From Deltaproteobacteria bacterium (GTDB taxonomy: Bacteria; Desulfobacterota; Desulfobacteria; Desulfobacterales; G020354645): a stretch of DNA of 64,000 bases. The position numbers were made by a program, and so were the translations under genes. The notes under the pieces are model-generated. The model searched no databases. It saw nothing but the letters and a program-made list of their open reading frames with translations, and was not told the DNA's origin. The stretch is taken from the NCBI GenBank assembly GCA_020354645.1, contig CP070652.1:3614163-3678162 (forward strand). The letters run 5' to 3'. This document shows, one piece after another, positions 9,482 through 18,980 of this stretch (position 1 is its first letter; each line of letters starts with the position of its first letter).

Positions 9482-10513
9482 TTAGCAATCATTGAGGGTA
9501 TCGATTAATTCGCGCAAGCGACCGAAATCTTCCCGATTGAAGTCGATGAGGAGCCTTGACAAATGAGCGATTTCAGGTTCATCGCTTTCTTCTGGAAGCG
9601 CTTTCGAGAGGACGATGTTCCCCTTGGGCCTCAAAATATCTGAAAAGTGATGTTTTAGTTTTTGTATTTTATCAGCGTCAATAGGAGTGTTCAGGCGAAT
9701 CACCAATTTGTCGCTGACATAACGCATGCTATGGTATCTGCAATAGAAATGGTTTATCTTCTCTACGGCATCATCCACCGAGTCAACACATTCGAAAAGC
9801 GTGAAATCGGTTTGGCTAATCAGGTCTCGTCCCAATAGCTCGTTTTCTAAAAAGAAAAGCCACCTTTTCCAGTAAGTACCGCCGGGCTCATCGATTAAAA
9901 TCAGCGGCAGAGGATATCTTTTGCCTGTTTGTACGAGTGTTAGGGTCTCCATGGCCTCGTCAAGGGTTCCAAAGCCCCCCGGAAACAGGATAATGGCATG
10001 GGCTTCTTTGAGAAAAGCGACCTTTCGGTTAAAAAAGTACTTATACATGATGTAACGGGGATTTCCATCAAAAACCGGATTGGGCCGTTGTTCAAACGGA
10101 AGCTGGATATTAACACCAAAGGAGTGCTCCGGACCGGCCCCTTCATTTAGCGCCTGCATAATACCCGGTCCCCCGCCTGTTATCACCATGTAGTTTGCCT
10201 CCACCAGATTTTGACCCAGTTGTCGAGCCATCACATACAGGTTTTCTTTCGGTTGTGTTCTGGCCGAACCAAATACCGTCACTTTCTTGACCTCACGGTA
10301 AGGGCCGAATACTTTGGCGGTAAATCGCATTTCCTTCAACGTAGAATTCATTAGCTTTAAATCTGCCTTTTCCTCGTCTTCCTGTCCGGCCTTTAATGCG
10401 GCCAATATCATTTCACGCACGAGTTCCGGGTGCTGGATGCCTCCCGTCAGCTTCAACAATTGATCGATCGTTACATCTACTGGACCGTTGGTCCGGGTAA
10501 AATGCAGTTCCAT
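9482..10513 (-). CDS. LOG-family (TIGR00730) Rossmann-fold protein
   Basis: Cytoplasmic protein with the nucleotide-binding LOG core: VFGSARTQP, then GGGPGIMQALNEGA, then PGGFGTLDEAMETLTLVQTG, which is the PGGxGTxxE motif of LOG phosphoribohydrolases and their lysine-decarboxylase-like relatives. It has extra regions at both ends (about 70 residues before and 110 after), making it longer than plant-type LOG enzymes. Family members cleave nucleoside monophosphates to free base and ribose phosphate; this substrate is not certain here. I prefer the ATG at 10513 (343 residues) over a TTG at 10537. Confidence 0.85.
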   Translation of the reverse strand: MELHFTRTNGPVDVTIDQLLKLTGGIQHPELVREMILAALKAGQEDEEKADLKLMNSTLKEMRFTAKVFGPYREVKKVTVFGSARTQPKENLYVMARQLGQNLVEANYMVITGGGPGIMQALNEGAGPEHSFGVNIQLPFEQRPNPVFDGNPRYIMYKYFFNRKVAFLKEAHAIILFPGGFGTLDEAMETLTLVQTGKRYPLPLILIDEPGGTYWKRWLFFLENELLGRDLISQTDFTLFECVDSVDDAVEKINHFYCRYHSMRYVSDKLVIRLNTPIDADKIQKLKHHFSDILRPKGNIVLSKALPEESDEPEIAHLSRLLIDFNREDFGRLRELIDTLNDC

Positions 10514-11006
10514 TGGCGCAGTTATCTCCGTCCGCAAAGTATTTTATTGCTTTTATATTTTAGATAAAACTGGAGCCATGAATAATATCAAACATCGTGA
10601 GACCAATCAACTCACATCTTGTTTTCTAGCCAGCACCGGTTTAATAAAAGTCACAAATTTTATCCCGCCCCGGCGGGACTTCACTAAGAAATTTTGATCT
10701 CGCTTTCAGCGGGGGTCAAAATCGACTCGCTAAAGGATTTTGAATACCAGCTTTCGGTGTTTATATGACTTGATTATGCGTCGATGTATAAGCAGTTGAA
10801 TTCAAATGCTAAATTAATACTGCCGGCTCTTTTTCAGGCACAAATTTATGTGAAGAACCAATTTTTTTTCTTGCTTCAAATTGATTACTCTGACATATAG
10901 GCGGGAATCTATGGTGCTGGCACCATTGCCGGCGGCTCGTATTTATCTCGGCGAGGACGCGTCGGCAAATTGAATCAATAGGTTTTTGTGAAAGGAGATT
11001 ATTTAG
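10514..11006. other. Intergenic region with two small hairpins
   Basis: About 490 bases between divergent genes. It holds a GC hairpin CCCGCC/GGCGGG (10664-10677) and a larger palindrome ATTTTGA...TCAAAAT (10691-10722) enclosing CGCT/AGCG. Both could be part of one dispersed palindromic element. The ribosome site AAAGGAGATTATTTAG of the next gene ends the region. No coding remnant was recognised. Confidence 0.45.
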
Positions 11007-11324
11007 ATGTGGGAAATCATTGCAGATCCCGAAGACTACGGAATTGAAGTGCTTGAAGAAGGGATCAACAACCATAACATGATAGAATTTAAGGAGCATA
11101 ATCGCAAACAGTGGGCGGAAGAGGTCGGAACCTTTGCTACCAAACTGCGTGGTTTGGCTGATAGAGCGATAAACATGCGGGATCTCTTGGCCAGCCAGGA
11201 TCCGATTTTGGCCACTCCGGCGTCACTCAAAACCCTGAAGGTGGCATTGTTTAAAATAAATGACGCTTTAAACACGGCATTTGAACTTGCCGACAAATTA
11301 GAATCACAGATCGTTAAAAAATAG
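11007..11324 (+). CDS. Hypothetical helical protein
   Basis: 105 residues, not recognised. It is soluble and nearly all helical by composition, without cysteine and with no membrane segment; the C-terminal half has a regular hydrophobic spacing (LKTLKVALFKINDALNTAF). A strong ribosome site (AAAGGAGATT) precedes the ATG, which is the main reason to call it a real gene. It stands alone between a divergent LOG gene and a GNAT gene 346 bases downstream. Confidence 0.6.
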   Translation: MWEIIADPEDYGIEVLEEGINNHNMIEFKEHNRKQWAEEVGTFATKLRGLADRAINMRDLLASQDPILATPASLKTLKVALFKINDALNTAFELADKLESQIVKK

Positions 11325-11670
11325 CAGGACATATTGAACAACTGCGGGTAAGCGACATTCTGATTTTAATCTTTTTGATTCCAACGTATTTATTAGTCGT
11401 ATGCTCCTTTTTCATTGTGCCCGGGAACTTGATGCCAGCCAATACGGGTAAAAGTCTTTTCGGACCCAGTTGCCGGATGGAAGAATTCGGTTGTAACAGA
11501 CCCCTCACCGGCGCTTTTTTAGACCAAAGCCTTTTACGCCGGTCTCCTTCATCATCAGCCACCCGCCACGATCAGAAAAGCACTTTTTATTTTTGACAAA
11601 TAAAACCCCTCGCAAGATTAAACATACCTTCCCGTAGCTGTAACATCATGTTGGAGGTGAGTAAGAGTTT
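11325..11670. other. Intergenic region, nothing recognised
   Basis: 346 bases between the hypothetical gene and the GNAT gene, both on the + strand. Short open frames on either strand have no ribosome sites and no family likeness. No strong hairpin was seen. The only functional site identified is the GGAGGTGAG ribosome site just before 11671. Confidence 0.45.
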
Positions 11671-12159
11671 ATGAGCCAGGTTGAAATTATGGGCTATATT
11701 CCGGGGGCCATTGGACGCATCACCGAGTTGCATGCGGCCTATTACTCCCGAAATTGGAACTTCGGATTGTTTTTTGAAGCCAAAGTTGCCACCGAGATGT
11801 CGGAATTTCTCAGCCGTTTTGATGAAGTTCGCGATGGGTTCTGGACCACCTGCCGCAATGGTCGGGTAGAGGGAGGAATAGCAATTGACGGCATCGAAGC
11901 CGATTCCGAAGGCGCCCATCTCCGTTGGTTTATCTTGTCATCCGAGTTGCGCGGAAGCGGTTTTGGAAAAAAGCTAATGAAAGCGGCAGTGGGTTTTTGT
12001 GAAAAAAAGAATTATTCGTTTATATATTTATGGACATTTGAGGGCCTTGATGCCGCAAGGCACCTTTATGAAAAATTCGGATTCACACTAGTAGAGGAAA
12101 ATGCAGGTACCCAATGGGGAACCAAGGTAAACGAACAACGCTTTGTTTTAAATCTCTAA
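11671..12159 (+). CDS. GNAT-family N-acetyltransferase
   Basis: 162-residue acetyltransferase of the GNAT fold. Visible are the N-terminal helix region (HAAYYSRNWNFG), strand IAIDGIEAD, the acetyl-CoA loop RGSGFGKKLMKAAVGFC (the R/Q-x-x-G-x-G/A pattern) and the C-terminal ARHLYEKFGFTLVEE motif. It resembles the acetyltransferase half of MarR-GNAT fusion proteins, but no MarR domain is present. The substrate is unknown. Start ATG after the strong site GGAGGTGAG. A 250-base palindromic element follows. Confidence 0.85.
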   Translation: MSQVEIMGYIPGAIGRITELHAAYYSRNWNFGLFFEAKVATEMSEFLSRFDEVRDGFWTTCRNGRVEGGIAIDGIEADSEGAHLRWFILSSELRGSGFGKKLMKAAVGFCEKKNYSFIYLWTFEGLDAARHLYEKFGFTLVEENAGTQWGTKVNEQRFVLNL

Positions 12160-12216
12160 AGCAAGGCATTTCAACATTATTCCGGCCGTTTTTCTGAACG
12201 CTGTATTGAGAACCAC

Positions 12217-12467
12217 TAGAAGCGGTTTCAAAACTCATTTTTTCACCGGTTTGGGCCTTTTTATCCGCCATAGATCTTTGGCGGATTGAAAAGCGCTAAG
12301 CTGGCTTCACTAAATCTTGAAAATTCGGGCTAAGGCCCTCAAGCAGTTCAAGATTTAATCCGCCTTCGTCTGATCAGACTCCGGCGGGACACGCGTTCCA
12401 CTTCGCCAAGCGCCTTGGAACAAAAGATTGCAAAATGGCTCAAAAAGAGGTTTTGAAACCACTTCTA
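12217..12467. repeat. MITE-like element with terminal inverted repeats TAGAAGYGGTTTCAAAAC
   Basis: The ends 12217-12236 and 12447-12467 are inverted copies (about 19 of 21 positions with one gap) of TAGAAGTGGTTTCAAAACCTC. Inside lie two further hairpins: ATCCGCCA/TGGCGGAT (12263-12270 with 12279-12286) and TAAATCTTGAA/TTCAAGATTTA (12311-12321 with 12348-12358). It has no coding capacity. Its right end reaches into the last codon and stop of the aminotransferase gene. Related copies are at 26291-26378 and, in part, 60761-60822. Confidence 0.7.
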
Positions 12468-13595
12468 ACCTGTTTTAAGAACACTTGCCAAACGGCTAAC
12501 TCCCTTACGCAACTCCCCAACATCGTAATAGCTAAAACTTAACCGGATGTAATTGCGCAAACGCTGTTTGCTGGAAAAATTGTTTCCCGGTTGAAAATCA
12601 ACATTCTGTTCGCGGGCCCTGCTACGAAAAGATTCGACATCGAATTTCTCCGGTAGACGCAGCCAAATAAAAAATCCTCCCTGAGGTTCGGAAAAATTCA
12701 CACCCGGGGGAAGATATTCGCTCAACGCAGTGCTCAAATTGGAAGATCGTTCCCTATAAATCTTTTTCAGATGTTCAAGGTGATTTTCTAGCAAATTCAA
12801 TTCTAGGACACTTTGGACAATACCTGATGTAAAAGGGTTCAGCCCGCCGCCACTCAACAACAGACCACTTTGGGTTAACCGTTTGAATAGGAACGGTGCC
12901 GCTTGAATCCAACCCAGACGCAGACCCGGTGCCAGAATTTTAGAAAAGGATCCGAGCGAAAGCACAGTCCCGGTGTTGTCATAAGCCATCATGGGAGGTG
13001 GCGGTGTTACCGTGTAGGCCAACAATTGGTATACTTCGTCAGCCACAATAAAAAAGTGGTACTTTTCACTCAGGCTGACCAATTTTTCCCGGCGATCAGC
13101 AGAGAGGGTAACGGTTGACGGATTGTGAAATGTCGGAATGGAGTATAGAAAGACCGGTTTGTGTTCATTCAGTTTTTCTTCTAAAACTTCAATGATCAAA
13201 CCGTCTTCATCAACTGGCAGACCCACTACCTTGAGGTGCCGGTCTTTAAAAAGGTGCAGGGCCAAAAAGTAGCTTGGTTCTTCGACAAAAATTGTATCGC
13301 CGGGGCTTGTAAAATAAGTACATATTAGATTTAGCCCCTGGGTGGCGCCACTTGTAATAAAAAGTTGGTCTGCACTGACGGGTATTCTGTATCCATCACT
13401 CAAAAACTCGGACAATACCAAACGGAAATAACCGTTGCCCGGTTCAGTGCCGTATTGCAATATTGAAGGGTCCCCCTGTTTCAGCCGGTGTTCAGCTGCC
13501 TGCCGCAATATGTCCGTCGGAAGCAGTGAAATTGCCGGCTGTCCAATGCCAAAATCTATCATTCCCTTGGGGATATTTAATTGGGTAATTTGCAT
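12465..13595 (-). CDS. PLP-dependent aminotransferase, class I/II (MocR/LysN-like)
   Basis: Cytoplasmic aminotransferase of 376 residues with fold-type I features: FITSGATQGLNLI, EEPSYFLALHLF, VADEVYQLLAY and SFSKILAPGLRLGW, whose Lys should bind pyridoxal phosphate. It is closest in style to 2-aminoadipate/aromatic aminotransferases and to the MocR regulator core, but lacks a winged-helix domain. The ATG at 13595 is chosen: an extended frame upstream would overlap the preceding gene's end. It is last in the pyruvate dehydrogenase operon (34-base gap), which hints at use of pyruvate or another 2-oxo acid. The amino acid substrate is not determined. Confidence 0.85.
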   Translation of the reverse strand: MQITQLNIPKGMIDFGIGQPAISLLPTDILRQAAEHRLKQGDPSILQYGTEPGNGYFRLVLSEFLSDGYRIPVSADQLFITSGATQGLNLICTYFTSPGDTIFVEEPSYFLALHLFKDRHLKVVGLPVDEDGLIIEVLEEKLNEHKPVFLYSIPTFHNPSTVTLSADRREKLVSLSEKYHFFIVADEVYQLLAYTVTPPPPMMAYDNTGTVLSLGSFSKILAPGLRLGWIQAAPFLFKRLTQSGLLLSGGGLNPFTSGIVQSVLELNLLENHLEHLKKIYRERSSNLSTALSEYLPPGVNFSEPQGGFFIWLRLPEKFDVESFRSRAREQNVDFQPGNNFSSKQRLRNYIRLSFSYYDVGELRKGVSRLASVLKTG

Positions 13596-13629
13596 GCTGT
13601 CTTTTTCAAAGATTAACACACAGTTGTCA

Positions 13630-15054
13630 TCATTTCTTTTTAGGAAGTATATGCGTTGCCGTGCCCAGGAAAATTTCCGCAGCCTCACCCGCTGTCTCCG
13701 ACAACGTCGGGTGCGGGTGGATACTTAAGGCAACGTCGCCTGCCAGAGCGCCCATTTCCACCGCCAAAACCCCTTCGGAGATGATGCTCTCCGCGTTCCT
13801 TCCGACCACTCCCACCCCAAGTATCCTTTCGGTTGCCGGTTCGATGATCATCTTTGTGAGCCCTTCGGTTGCAGCCATTGTTAGTGCGCGCCCTGAGGCT
13901 TTCCACGGGAATCTGTTTACTTCGACGCTTCGATTCTCTTTTTGAGCCTGCTCTTCCGTAAGGCCGCAATAAGCGATCTGAGGGTCGGTGTAGACAACCG
14001 CCGGGATAGCGCGTGCCTCAAAGGCCGATGGTTTGCCGGCGATGACTTCAGCGGCCACCTTGCCTTCATGAGTCGCTTTGTGCGCCAGCATCATGCCGCC
14101 CGCGACATCACCGACGGCAAAAATTTTTTCATCTGCGGTGCGCTGCTGTTCATCAACGACAACAAAGCCATGGTCATCGGTTTCTACTTTGGTATTTTCA
14201 AGACCAAGGTCCTTTGTATTCGGCTGCCGTCCGATTGCGATGAGTACTCGCTCGAAGGTCTGTTTCGGGTTGTCGACGTTACCTTCTAGAGCGACATCAA
14301 CGCCGGTATCGTTTTCTCTCAATGCTTTGACGCGGGTGTTTAGGGCAATCGATTCAAACATTCCTTCCAGTTTTTGATGTAATGGTTTGACCAGATCCTT
14401 ATCCACGCCGGGTAGGAGCCTGTCACCCAACTCCACAACACTGACCCGGCTGCCCAGGGTCGCATAGAACGTTCCCAGCTCCAGACCGACATACCCGCCA
14501 CCGACTATTAGCAGAGAATCGGGGACTTCCGCCAGTTGCAGGGCTCCGGTCGAATTCATTATGCGACCGCCATTTCTGAACTGGACACCGGGAAAGGGGC
14601 TAGGGTGGGATCCGGACGCCAGTATGACCTGCCGGAATTTTATATGCCCGACTTCTGATTCATGCAGTCTGACGCTTGCCGATGTCTCAAAAACGGCCCG
14701 ACCCCTAATCCGTTGAATTCCCCGATGATCACTGAGGCTCACCAAACCGTTTGCCAGTTTGTCGACGACCTCACCTTTCCATGCCCTGATAGCCGCCATA
14801 TCAATTTCGGGCGGTTCAAAACGAATACCCATGGATTCAGCGTGAGCGGCATCATAAATTAGCTCCGACAAGTGTAAATAGGTTTTGGAAGGTATGCATC
14901 CGCGAAACAGGCACACACCGCCAGGCCTCTCGGCAATGTCGACCAGAGTTACATCCATACCCAAGTCCGCAGCCCGGAAAGCAGCCGCGTAGCCGCCCGG
15001 TCCGCCACCGATGACCAAAAGTTCGGCTTCCTGAGTTAATTCTCCCATTACCAT
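13630..15054 (-). CDS. lpdA: Dihydrolipoyl dehydrogenase (E3)
   Basis: E3 flavoenzyme that reoxidises the lipoyl arm of E2 and reduces NAD+. 474 residues. FAD motif VIGGGPGGYAAAF near 14-26; redox-active disulfide in GGVCLFRGCIPSK (Cys48 and Cys53); NAD-binding IVGGGYVGLELG; second FAD motif IFAVGDVAGG; C-terminal catalytic pair HPHPTLSE (His and Glu). It follows E2 after 16 bases, as in many E1alpha-E1beta-E2-E3 operons. Ribosome site GAGAGG lies before the ATG at 15054. Confidence 0.95.
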   Translation of the reverse strand: MVMGELTQEAELLVIGGGPGGYAAAFRAADLGMDVTLVDIAERPGGVCLFRGCIPSKTYLHLSELIYDAAHAESMGIRFEPPEIDMAAIRAWKGEVVDKLANGLVSLSDHRGIQRIRGRAVFETSASVRLHESEVGHIKFRQVILASGSHPSPFPGVQFRNGGRIMNSTGALQLAEVPDSLLIVGGGYVGLELGTFYATLGSRVSVVELGDRLLPGVDKDLVKPLHQKLEGMFESIALNTRVKALRENDTGVDVALEGNVDNPKQTFERVLIAIGRQPNTKDLGLENTKVETDDHGFVVVDEQQRTADEKIFAVGDVAGGMMLAHKATHEGKVAAEVIAGKPSAFEARAIPAVVYTDPQIAYCGLTEEQAQKENRSVEVNRFPWKASGRALTMAATEGLTKMIIEPATERILGVGVVGRNAESIISEGVLAVEMGALAGDVALSIHPHPTLSETAGEAAEIFLGTATHILPKKK

Positions 15055-15070
15055 AGGTAACCTCTCCCGA

Positions 15071-16342
15071 CTAGATTGCCATCAGCAGATTCCCGGGATC
15101 CTCCAAGGCATTTCTGAAAAACGCCAAAAAACGGATTGCAGCCATTCCATCCAGCACCCGGTGATCAATAGCCAGAACCACGGGCATGATAAGCCGCGGG
15201 GCGATTTTGAAATTATCGGCCTCAGTTTTTGTCACTACCGGCTTCATGCGTGCGGCGCTCATACCGAGGATGGCCACTTCGGGATAGTTGATGATCGGAG
15301 CAAAATGCCCCCTGCCGCCGGCGGCACCGATATTGGTGATGGTAAAGGTACCGCCCTGCAATTCTTCGAGGCTTATTTTGCGTTCCCGGGTCCGTTGGAC
15401 CAGTTCATTTAATTCGACCGCAATTTCTGCCAGGCGTTTGCTGTCTGCATTCCGAATAACCGGCACGATCAGTCCGTCTTCAGTGTCAGCGGCAACACCG
15501 ATATTGTAGTAGGACTTTCGGATAATTTCTCCGCTGGTGATATCCAGAGACACATTGAAATCGGGAAATTTTTTGAGTGCGGCAGCTGCTGCCTTAACGG
15601 CAAAAACGGTGAGCGAGAGTTTTCCCCCTTGGGTTTCGATTTCAGCTTTATGGCGCCGGCGAAGTATTTCCAGTTTGGTTACGTCCACTTCATCCTGACT
15701 GCTGACATGCGGAATTTGGGACCAGGCCAGGGTCATCTGTTTGGCAGTTGCCCTTCGAATGGATCGCAGCGGGATGCGTTCGATGGGTCCCCACTTTGAA
15801 AAATCCGGTAAGGCCGGCGTCGGCACCGAAAAGGGTATGGCTTCCACGACAGGTCCGGCGGCGACCGCCGGGACTTCCTCGGCTTTTTCTTTTTTTTGAG
15901 CAAAGGCATGAACATCGTCGGCCGTCACAAGCCCTCCCGGACCGCTCGGTGCAACCTTATGAAGGGCCACACCGAGTTCACGAGCCAGACGCCGAGTTGC
16001 CGGTGAAGCAGGGATGGGTCCTTTTTTACCCGTAGGTGCCAGTCGGAGGGCAACCGTTTCAGGCGTCTCTTGAGCTTTTTTCTGCGCTTTTACTTCAGCT
16101 GTTTCACCATCGCTGAAAGTCACGAGTACTTGGCCCACTTTAACCATATCACCGGCTTTAACCAAAATTTCTTCTACCGTCCCGGTATAGGGTGAAGGGA
16201 TTTCCACCGAGGCTTTATCCGTCTCGACTTCCAAAATGGGGTCTCCTTCTTTTACCTCATCTCCAGTCGATACCAGAACGGCGATTACCTCTCCTTCGTG
16301 GATTCCTTCACCCAGATCGGGCAGTTTAAAGGATCGGGCCAT
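15071..16342 (-). CDS. pdhC: Dihydrolipoamide acetyltransferase (pyruvate dehydrogenase E2)
   Basis: E2 core of the 2-oxo acid dehydrogenase complex, 423 residues. One lipoyl domain (1-80) with the modified Lys43 in ETDKASVE; an Ala/Glu-rich linker; the E3-binding domain around 112-148 (PASPATRRLARELGV, GLVTADDV); and the acyltransferase domain ending in DHRVLDG, whose His is catalytic. Only one lipoyl domain is present, as in Gram-positive and many Desulfobacterota enzymes. Ribosome site GGAGGAATA before ATG. The upstream neighbours E1 alpha and beta point to pyruvate, although branched-chain 2-oxo acids cannot be excluded. Confidence 0.93.
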   Translation of the reverse strand: MARSFKLPDLGEGIHEGEVIAVLVSTGDEVKEGDPILEVETDKASVEIPSPYTGTVEEILVKAGDMVKVGQVLVTFSDGETAEVKAQKKAQETPETVALRLAPTGKKGPIPASPATRRLARELGVALHKVAPSGPGGLVTADDVHAFAQKKEKAEEVPAVAAGPVVEAIPFSVPTPALPDFSKWGPIERIPLRSIRRATAKQMTLAWSQIPHVSSQDEVDVTKLEILRRRHKAEIETQGGKLSLTVFAVKAAAAALKKFPDFNVSLDITSGEIIRKSYYNIGVAADTEDGLIVPVIRNADSKRLAEIAVELNELVQRTRERKISLEELQGGTFTITNIGAAGGRGHFAPIINYPEVAILGMSAARMKPVVTKTEADNFKIAPRLIMPVVLAIDHRVLDGMAAIRFLAFFRNALEDPGNLLMAI

Positions 16343-16414
16343 TATTCCTCCGTGTTATGCTGTGCTATAAAGCACACTGCACAGCTGATTATGATAGTCT
16401 AAAATAAACTGTTC

Positions 16415-17395
16415 CTAAGTACTTAACACTTTTTTAGCCGCACGCACAATTCGCTGGGCGCTGGGTATGTAGCTGTTTTCGCGACTGAAAAGCGGAATAA
16501 TAATGTCGTATCCGGTCACACGCTCGATGGGAGCCTCGAGGTAGAAAAACGCTTTCTCCATTATGCGGGAGACGATTTCGGCTCCCGGACCAAAGCTGCC
16601 GGGCGCTTCGTGTATTACCACGGCTCTGCCGGTTTTGTGAACGGATTGAACAAATAAAGCGTCATCCAGGGGTGAAATGGTCAACAGATCGATAACTTCC
16701 GTTTCAACGCCATCCTTCTCCTGGAGTATTGAAGCGGCTTCAAGCGCCGGGCGCATCATCGTACCGTAGGAAATCATGGTGAGGTCGGTTCCTTCTCTAA
16801 CAATCTGCGAAGTACCGATCGGAAATGTTTCCTCTTCTTCGGGGACTTCCTCTCGAAAGGCGCGATAGAGCGCCTTTGACTCGTAAAAGATTACCGGATC
16901 CGGGTCCCGAATCGCACTGATCAAAAGCGCCCTGGCATTGCGGGGCCCTGACGGTATTACCATTTTTATGCCGGGCGTATGGGCGTAGTATGCCTCTCGG
17001 CTTTCTGAGTGGTGTTCCAGGGCACGCACCCCGCCGCTGTATGGGGTTCGAAGGACCATGGGGACGTGAAAGCGCCCCTGTGATCGCCAGCGCAGACGCG
17101 ATGCATGGTTTTCGATCTGATGGAAATTCTGATAACTGAAGCCTGAGAACTGGATTTCGCAAACGGGTCGAAGCCCATAGACTGCCATACCAATAGACAT
17201 GCCGACGATGCCTGCTTCGGCCAGGGGCGTATCGATTACTCGTTGATCACCGTATTTATCGATAAGTCCGTCGGTGACCCGGAATACGCCGCCGTCAACA
17301 CCGACATCTTCGCCCAGCACCATAACGCTGTCATCTTTTTCCATTTCCTGGCTCAAAGCCAGGTTGAGGGCCTGAACCATAGTCATTTTAGCCAT
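16415..17395 (-). CDS. pdhB: Pyruvate dehydrogenase E1 subunit beta
   Basis: Beta chain of the heterotetrameric thiamine-diphosphate E1 enzyme, 326 residues. Family signatures are LGEDVGVDGGVFRVTDGL near the start, DTPLAEAGIVGMSIGMA, EIQFSGFSYQNFHQIENHAS and the C-terminal RVTGYDIIIPLFSRE. The ATG at 17395 overlaps the end of the alpha gene by 8 bases, so the two chains are translationally coupled; a longer frame upstream lies wholly inside the alpha gene. It acts with E1 alpha to decarboxylate the 2-oxo acid and acetylate the lipoyl arm. Confidence 0.95.
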   Translation of the reverse strand: MAKMTMVQALNLALSQEMEKDDSVMVLGEDVGVDGGVFRVTDGLIDKYGDQRVIDTPLAEAGIVGMSIGMAVYGLRPVCEIQFSGFSYQNFHQIENHASRLRWRSQGRFHVPMVLRTPYSGGVRALEHHSESREAYYAHTPGIKMVIPSGPRNARALLISAIRDPDPVIFYESKALYRAFREEVPEEEETFPIGTSQIVREGTDLTMISYGTMMRPALEAASILQEKDGVETEVIDLLTISPLDDALFVQSVHKTGRAVVIHEAPGSFGPGAEIVSRIMEKAFFYLEAPIERVTGYDIIIPLFSRENSYIPSAQRIVRAAKKVLST

Positions 17396-18494
17396 GATTG
17401 GACTCCTTTTGAATTTCTTCCAATTCGCGTGCCAACGCTTCTCTTTGTTCAATCAGGCGAGGTGGAAGTTCGGCATAGGCATGATCGAACATATCGAGCG
17501 GGTTGCCGAGCGACTTCATTTCCTCCTCTGCTGAGTCGACGGCATTTTGAATTTTTTCCGTAATTTCGGCTTCGGTGGCCTCTATCCCATCATCCGTAAG
17601 CAGACCTTTATCTTTCAGGTATTTTTGAAATCGAACCAAAGGATCTCGTTTTTGCCATTCTGCAACTTCTTCGTCCGTGCGGTAGCGTTTGGGATCGTCT
17701 GCGGTGGTATGCACCGCCATGCGATAGGTGACACATTCAATAAGAGTTGATCCCTCACCGGACCGGGCGCTAGCGACCGCTTCTTGTGCAGCAGCATAGA
17801 CGGCCAGGATATCGTTTCCGTCGACCTGAATGCCCGGCACGGCATAGGACAGCGCCTTTTGAGCCAGTGTCTTGGATCGGGTCTGCTTTGAGCGCGGCAT
17901 CGAGATCGCCCATTGGTTATTCTGGCAAACAAAGATAACCGGCGTCTGAAAGACGCCTGCGAAGTTGAGCCCTTCGTGAAAGTCCCCCTCGGATGTGGCC
18001 CCGTCGCCGAAAAAAGTCATGACCACGTCGTCTTTTTGGCGATATTTGATAGCATAGCCCAGCCCTACCGCATGAAGTATTTGGGAGCCAACCGGAACCG
18101 AAACGGGCAGATCGTTGCTGCTTTCCGGAATACGAACACCTTCGTTATAGCCATTGTTATAGAGGATGACACTTTCCAAGGTTCTGCCACGCCACAACTC
18201 AGCTGCGGTTTCACGAAAAGACGGTACCATCCAGTCCGATGGACGCATCGTGGCTACCGCTCCCAGATGGGCCGCCTCCTGGCCGGATATCGGTGGGAAA
18301 GTTCCTATGCGGCCCTGCCGCTGCAGACTGATTAATCGCTCATCAAAACGTCTTCCCAGCAGCAGGTAATGATATAGTTTGAGAAGAACATCTTCTGCTA
18401 TATCAGGTTCCAGGGTTTTATCGAGATTTCCGTACTCGTTGAGAATTGAAAGAAAATGGACTTCACCCGGTACATCTATTTTTGTCTTCGGCAT
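17388..18494 (-). CDS. pdhA: Pyruvate dehydrogenase E1 subunit alpha
   Basis: Alpha chain of E1, 368 residues, first gene of the complex operon. The thiamine-diphosphate motif runs from GDGATSEGDFHEGLNFA to FVCQNNQWAIS (GDG...NN), followed by the phosphorylation-loop region around RMAVHTTADDPKRYR. The N-terminal RFDERLISLQRQGRIG and GQEAAHLGA are typical of the family. For a presumed strict anaerobe a full pyruvate dehydrogenase complex is notable, since pyruvate:ferredoxin oxidoreductase usually does this job; a branched-chain 2-oxo acid role is the main alternative. Confidence 0.94.
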   Translation of the reverse strand: MPKTKIDVPGEVHFLSILNEYGNLDKTLEPDIAEDVLLKLYHYLLLGRRFDERLISLQRQGRIGTFPPISGQEAAHLGAVATMRPSDWMVPSFRETAAELWRGRTLESVILYNNGYNEGVRIPESSNDLPVSVPVGSQILHAVGLGYAIKYRQKDDVVMTFFGDGATSEGDFHEGLNFAGVFQTPVIFVCQNNQWAISMPRSKQTRSKTLAQKALSYAVPGIQVDGNDILAVYAAAQEAVASARSGEGSTLIECVTYRMAVHTTADDPKRYRTDEEVAEWQKRDPLVRFQKYLKDKGLLTDDGIEATEAEITEKIQNAVDSAEEEMKSLGNPLDMFDHAYAELPPRLIEQREALARELEEIQKESNHG

Positions 18495-18980
18495 GGCGGT
18501 ATTCCTTCAAGATTACAATTCATTTATTGAAATAGCCGGATCGCTTCCCGGCAAGCCTCACCCTTTGGGTTGGTGAGCTTCACTTCATTAAGCCTCAGAA
18601 GAAAATAGTCAAGGCCCGGTTTAAAGACGTTTGTGTCTCTTTTTTGAACATTACAATTTCGCGCAACATGGTTGATAATATGTAGCTGTTTTTTCCTGAG
18701 TCAAGGGGCATAGAATCTGTTTGGCAGCGGGTTATATAGGTATTTGACCCCAACATTTTTGATAACCGAACCCTTTCTCTTGTTTTTCGACAGTAAGTGA
18801 ATATATTTCCCTTTTAATAACAATAGATGTCAATTTGTCTGCGAATACCGTCATCGAATTTGTCTTCTAATCTTTGTTATTTTTGCTCCTATTAGTCGAT
18901 AGAATTTCAATTGCATTACAGCCACAGAATTTCAAATAAATCACTCTTTCCGGATGGGCAATACAGCGGAGAATATAACG
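18495..18980. other. Divergent promoter region, nothing recognised
   Basis: About 486 bases between the pyruvate dehydrogenase operon (-) and the acyl-CoA dehydrogenase gene (+). It is A/T-rich and must carry two promoters, but no operator, hairpin or coding remnant was clear. Confidence 0.45.

Noticed and set aside
11375..11596. 73-codon open frame between the hypothetical and GNAT genes
   Set aside because: No ribosome site, odd composition, no likeness to any family.
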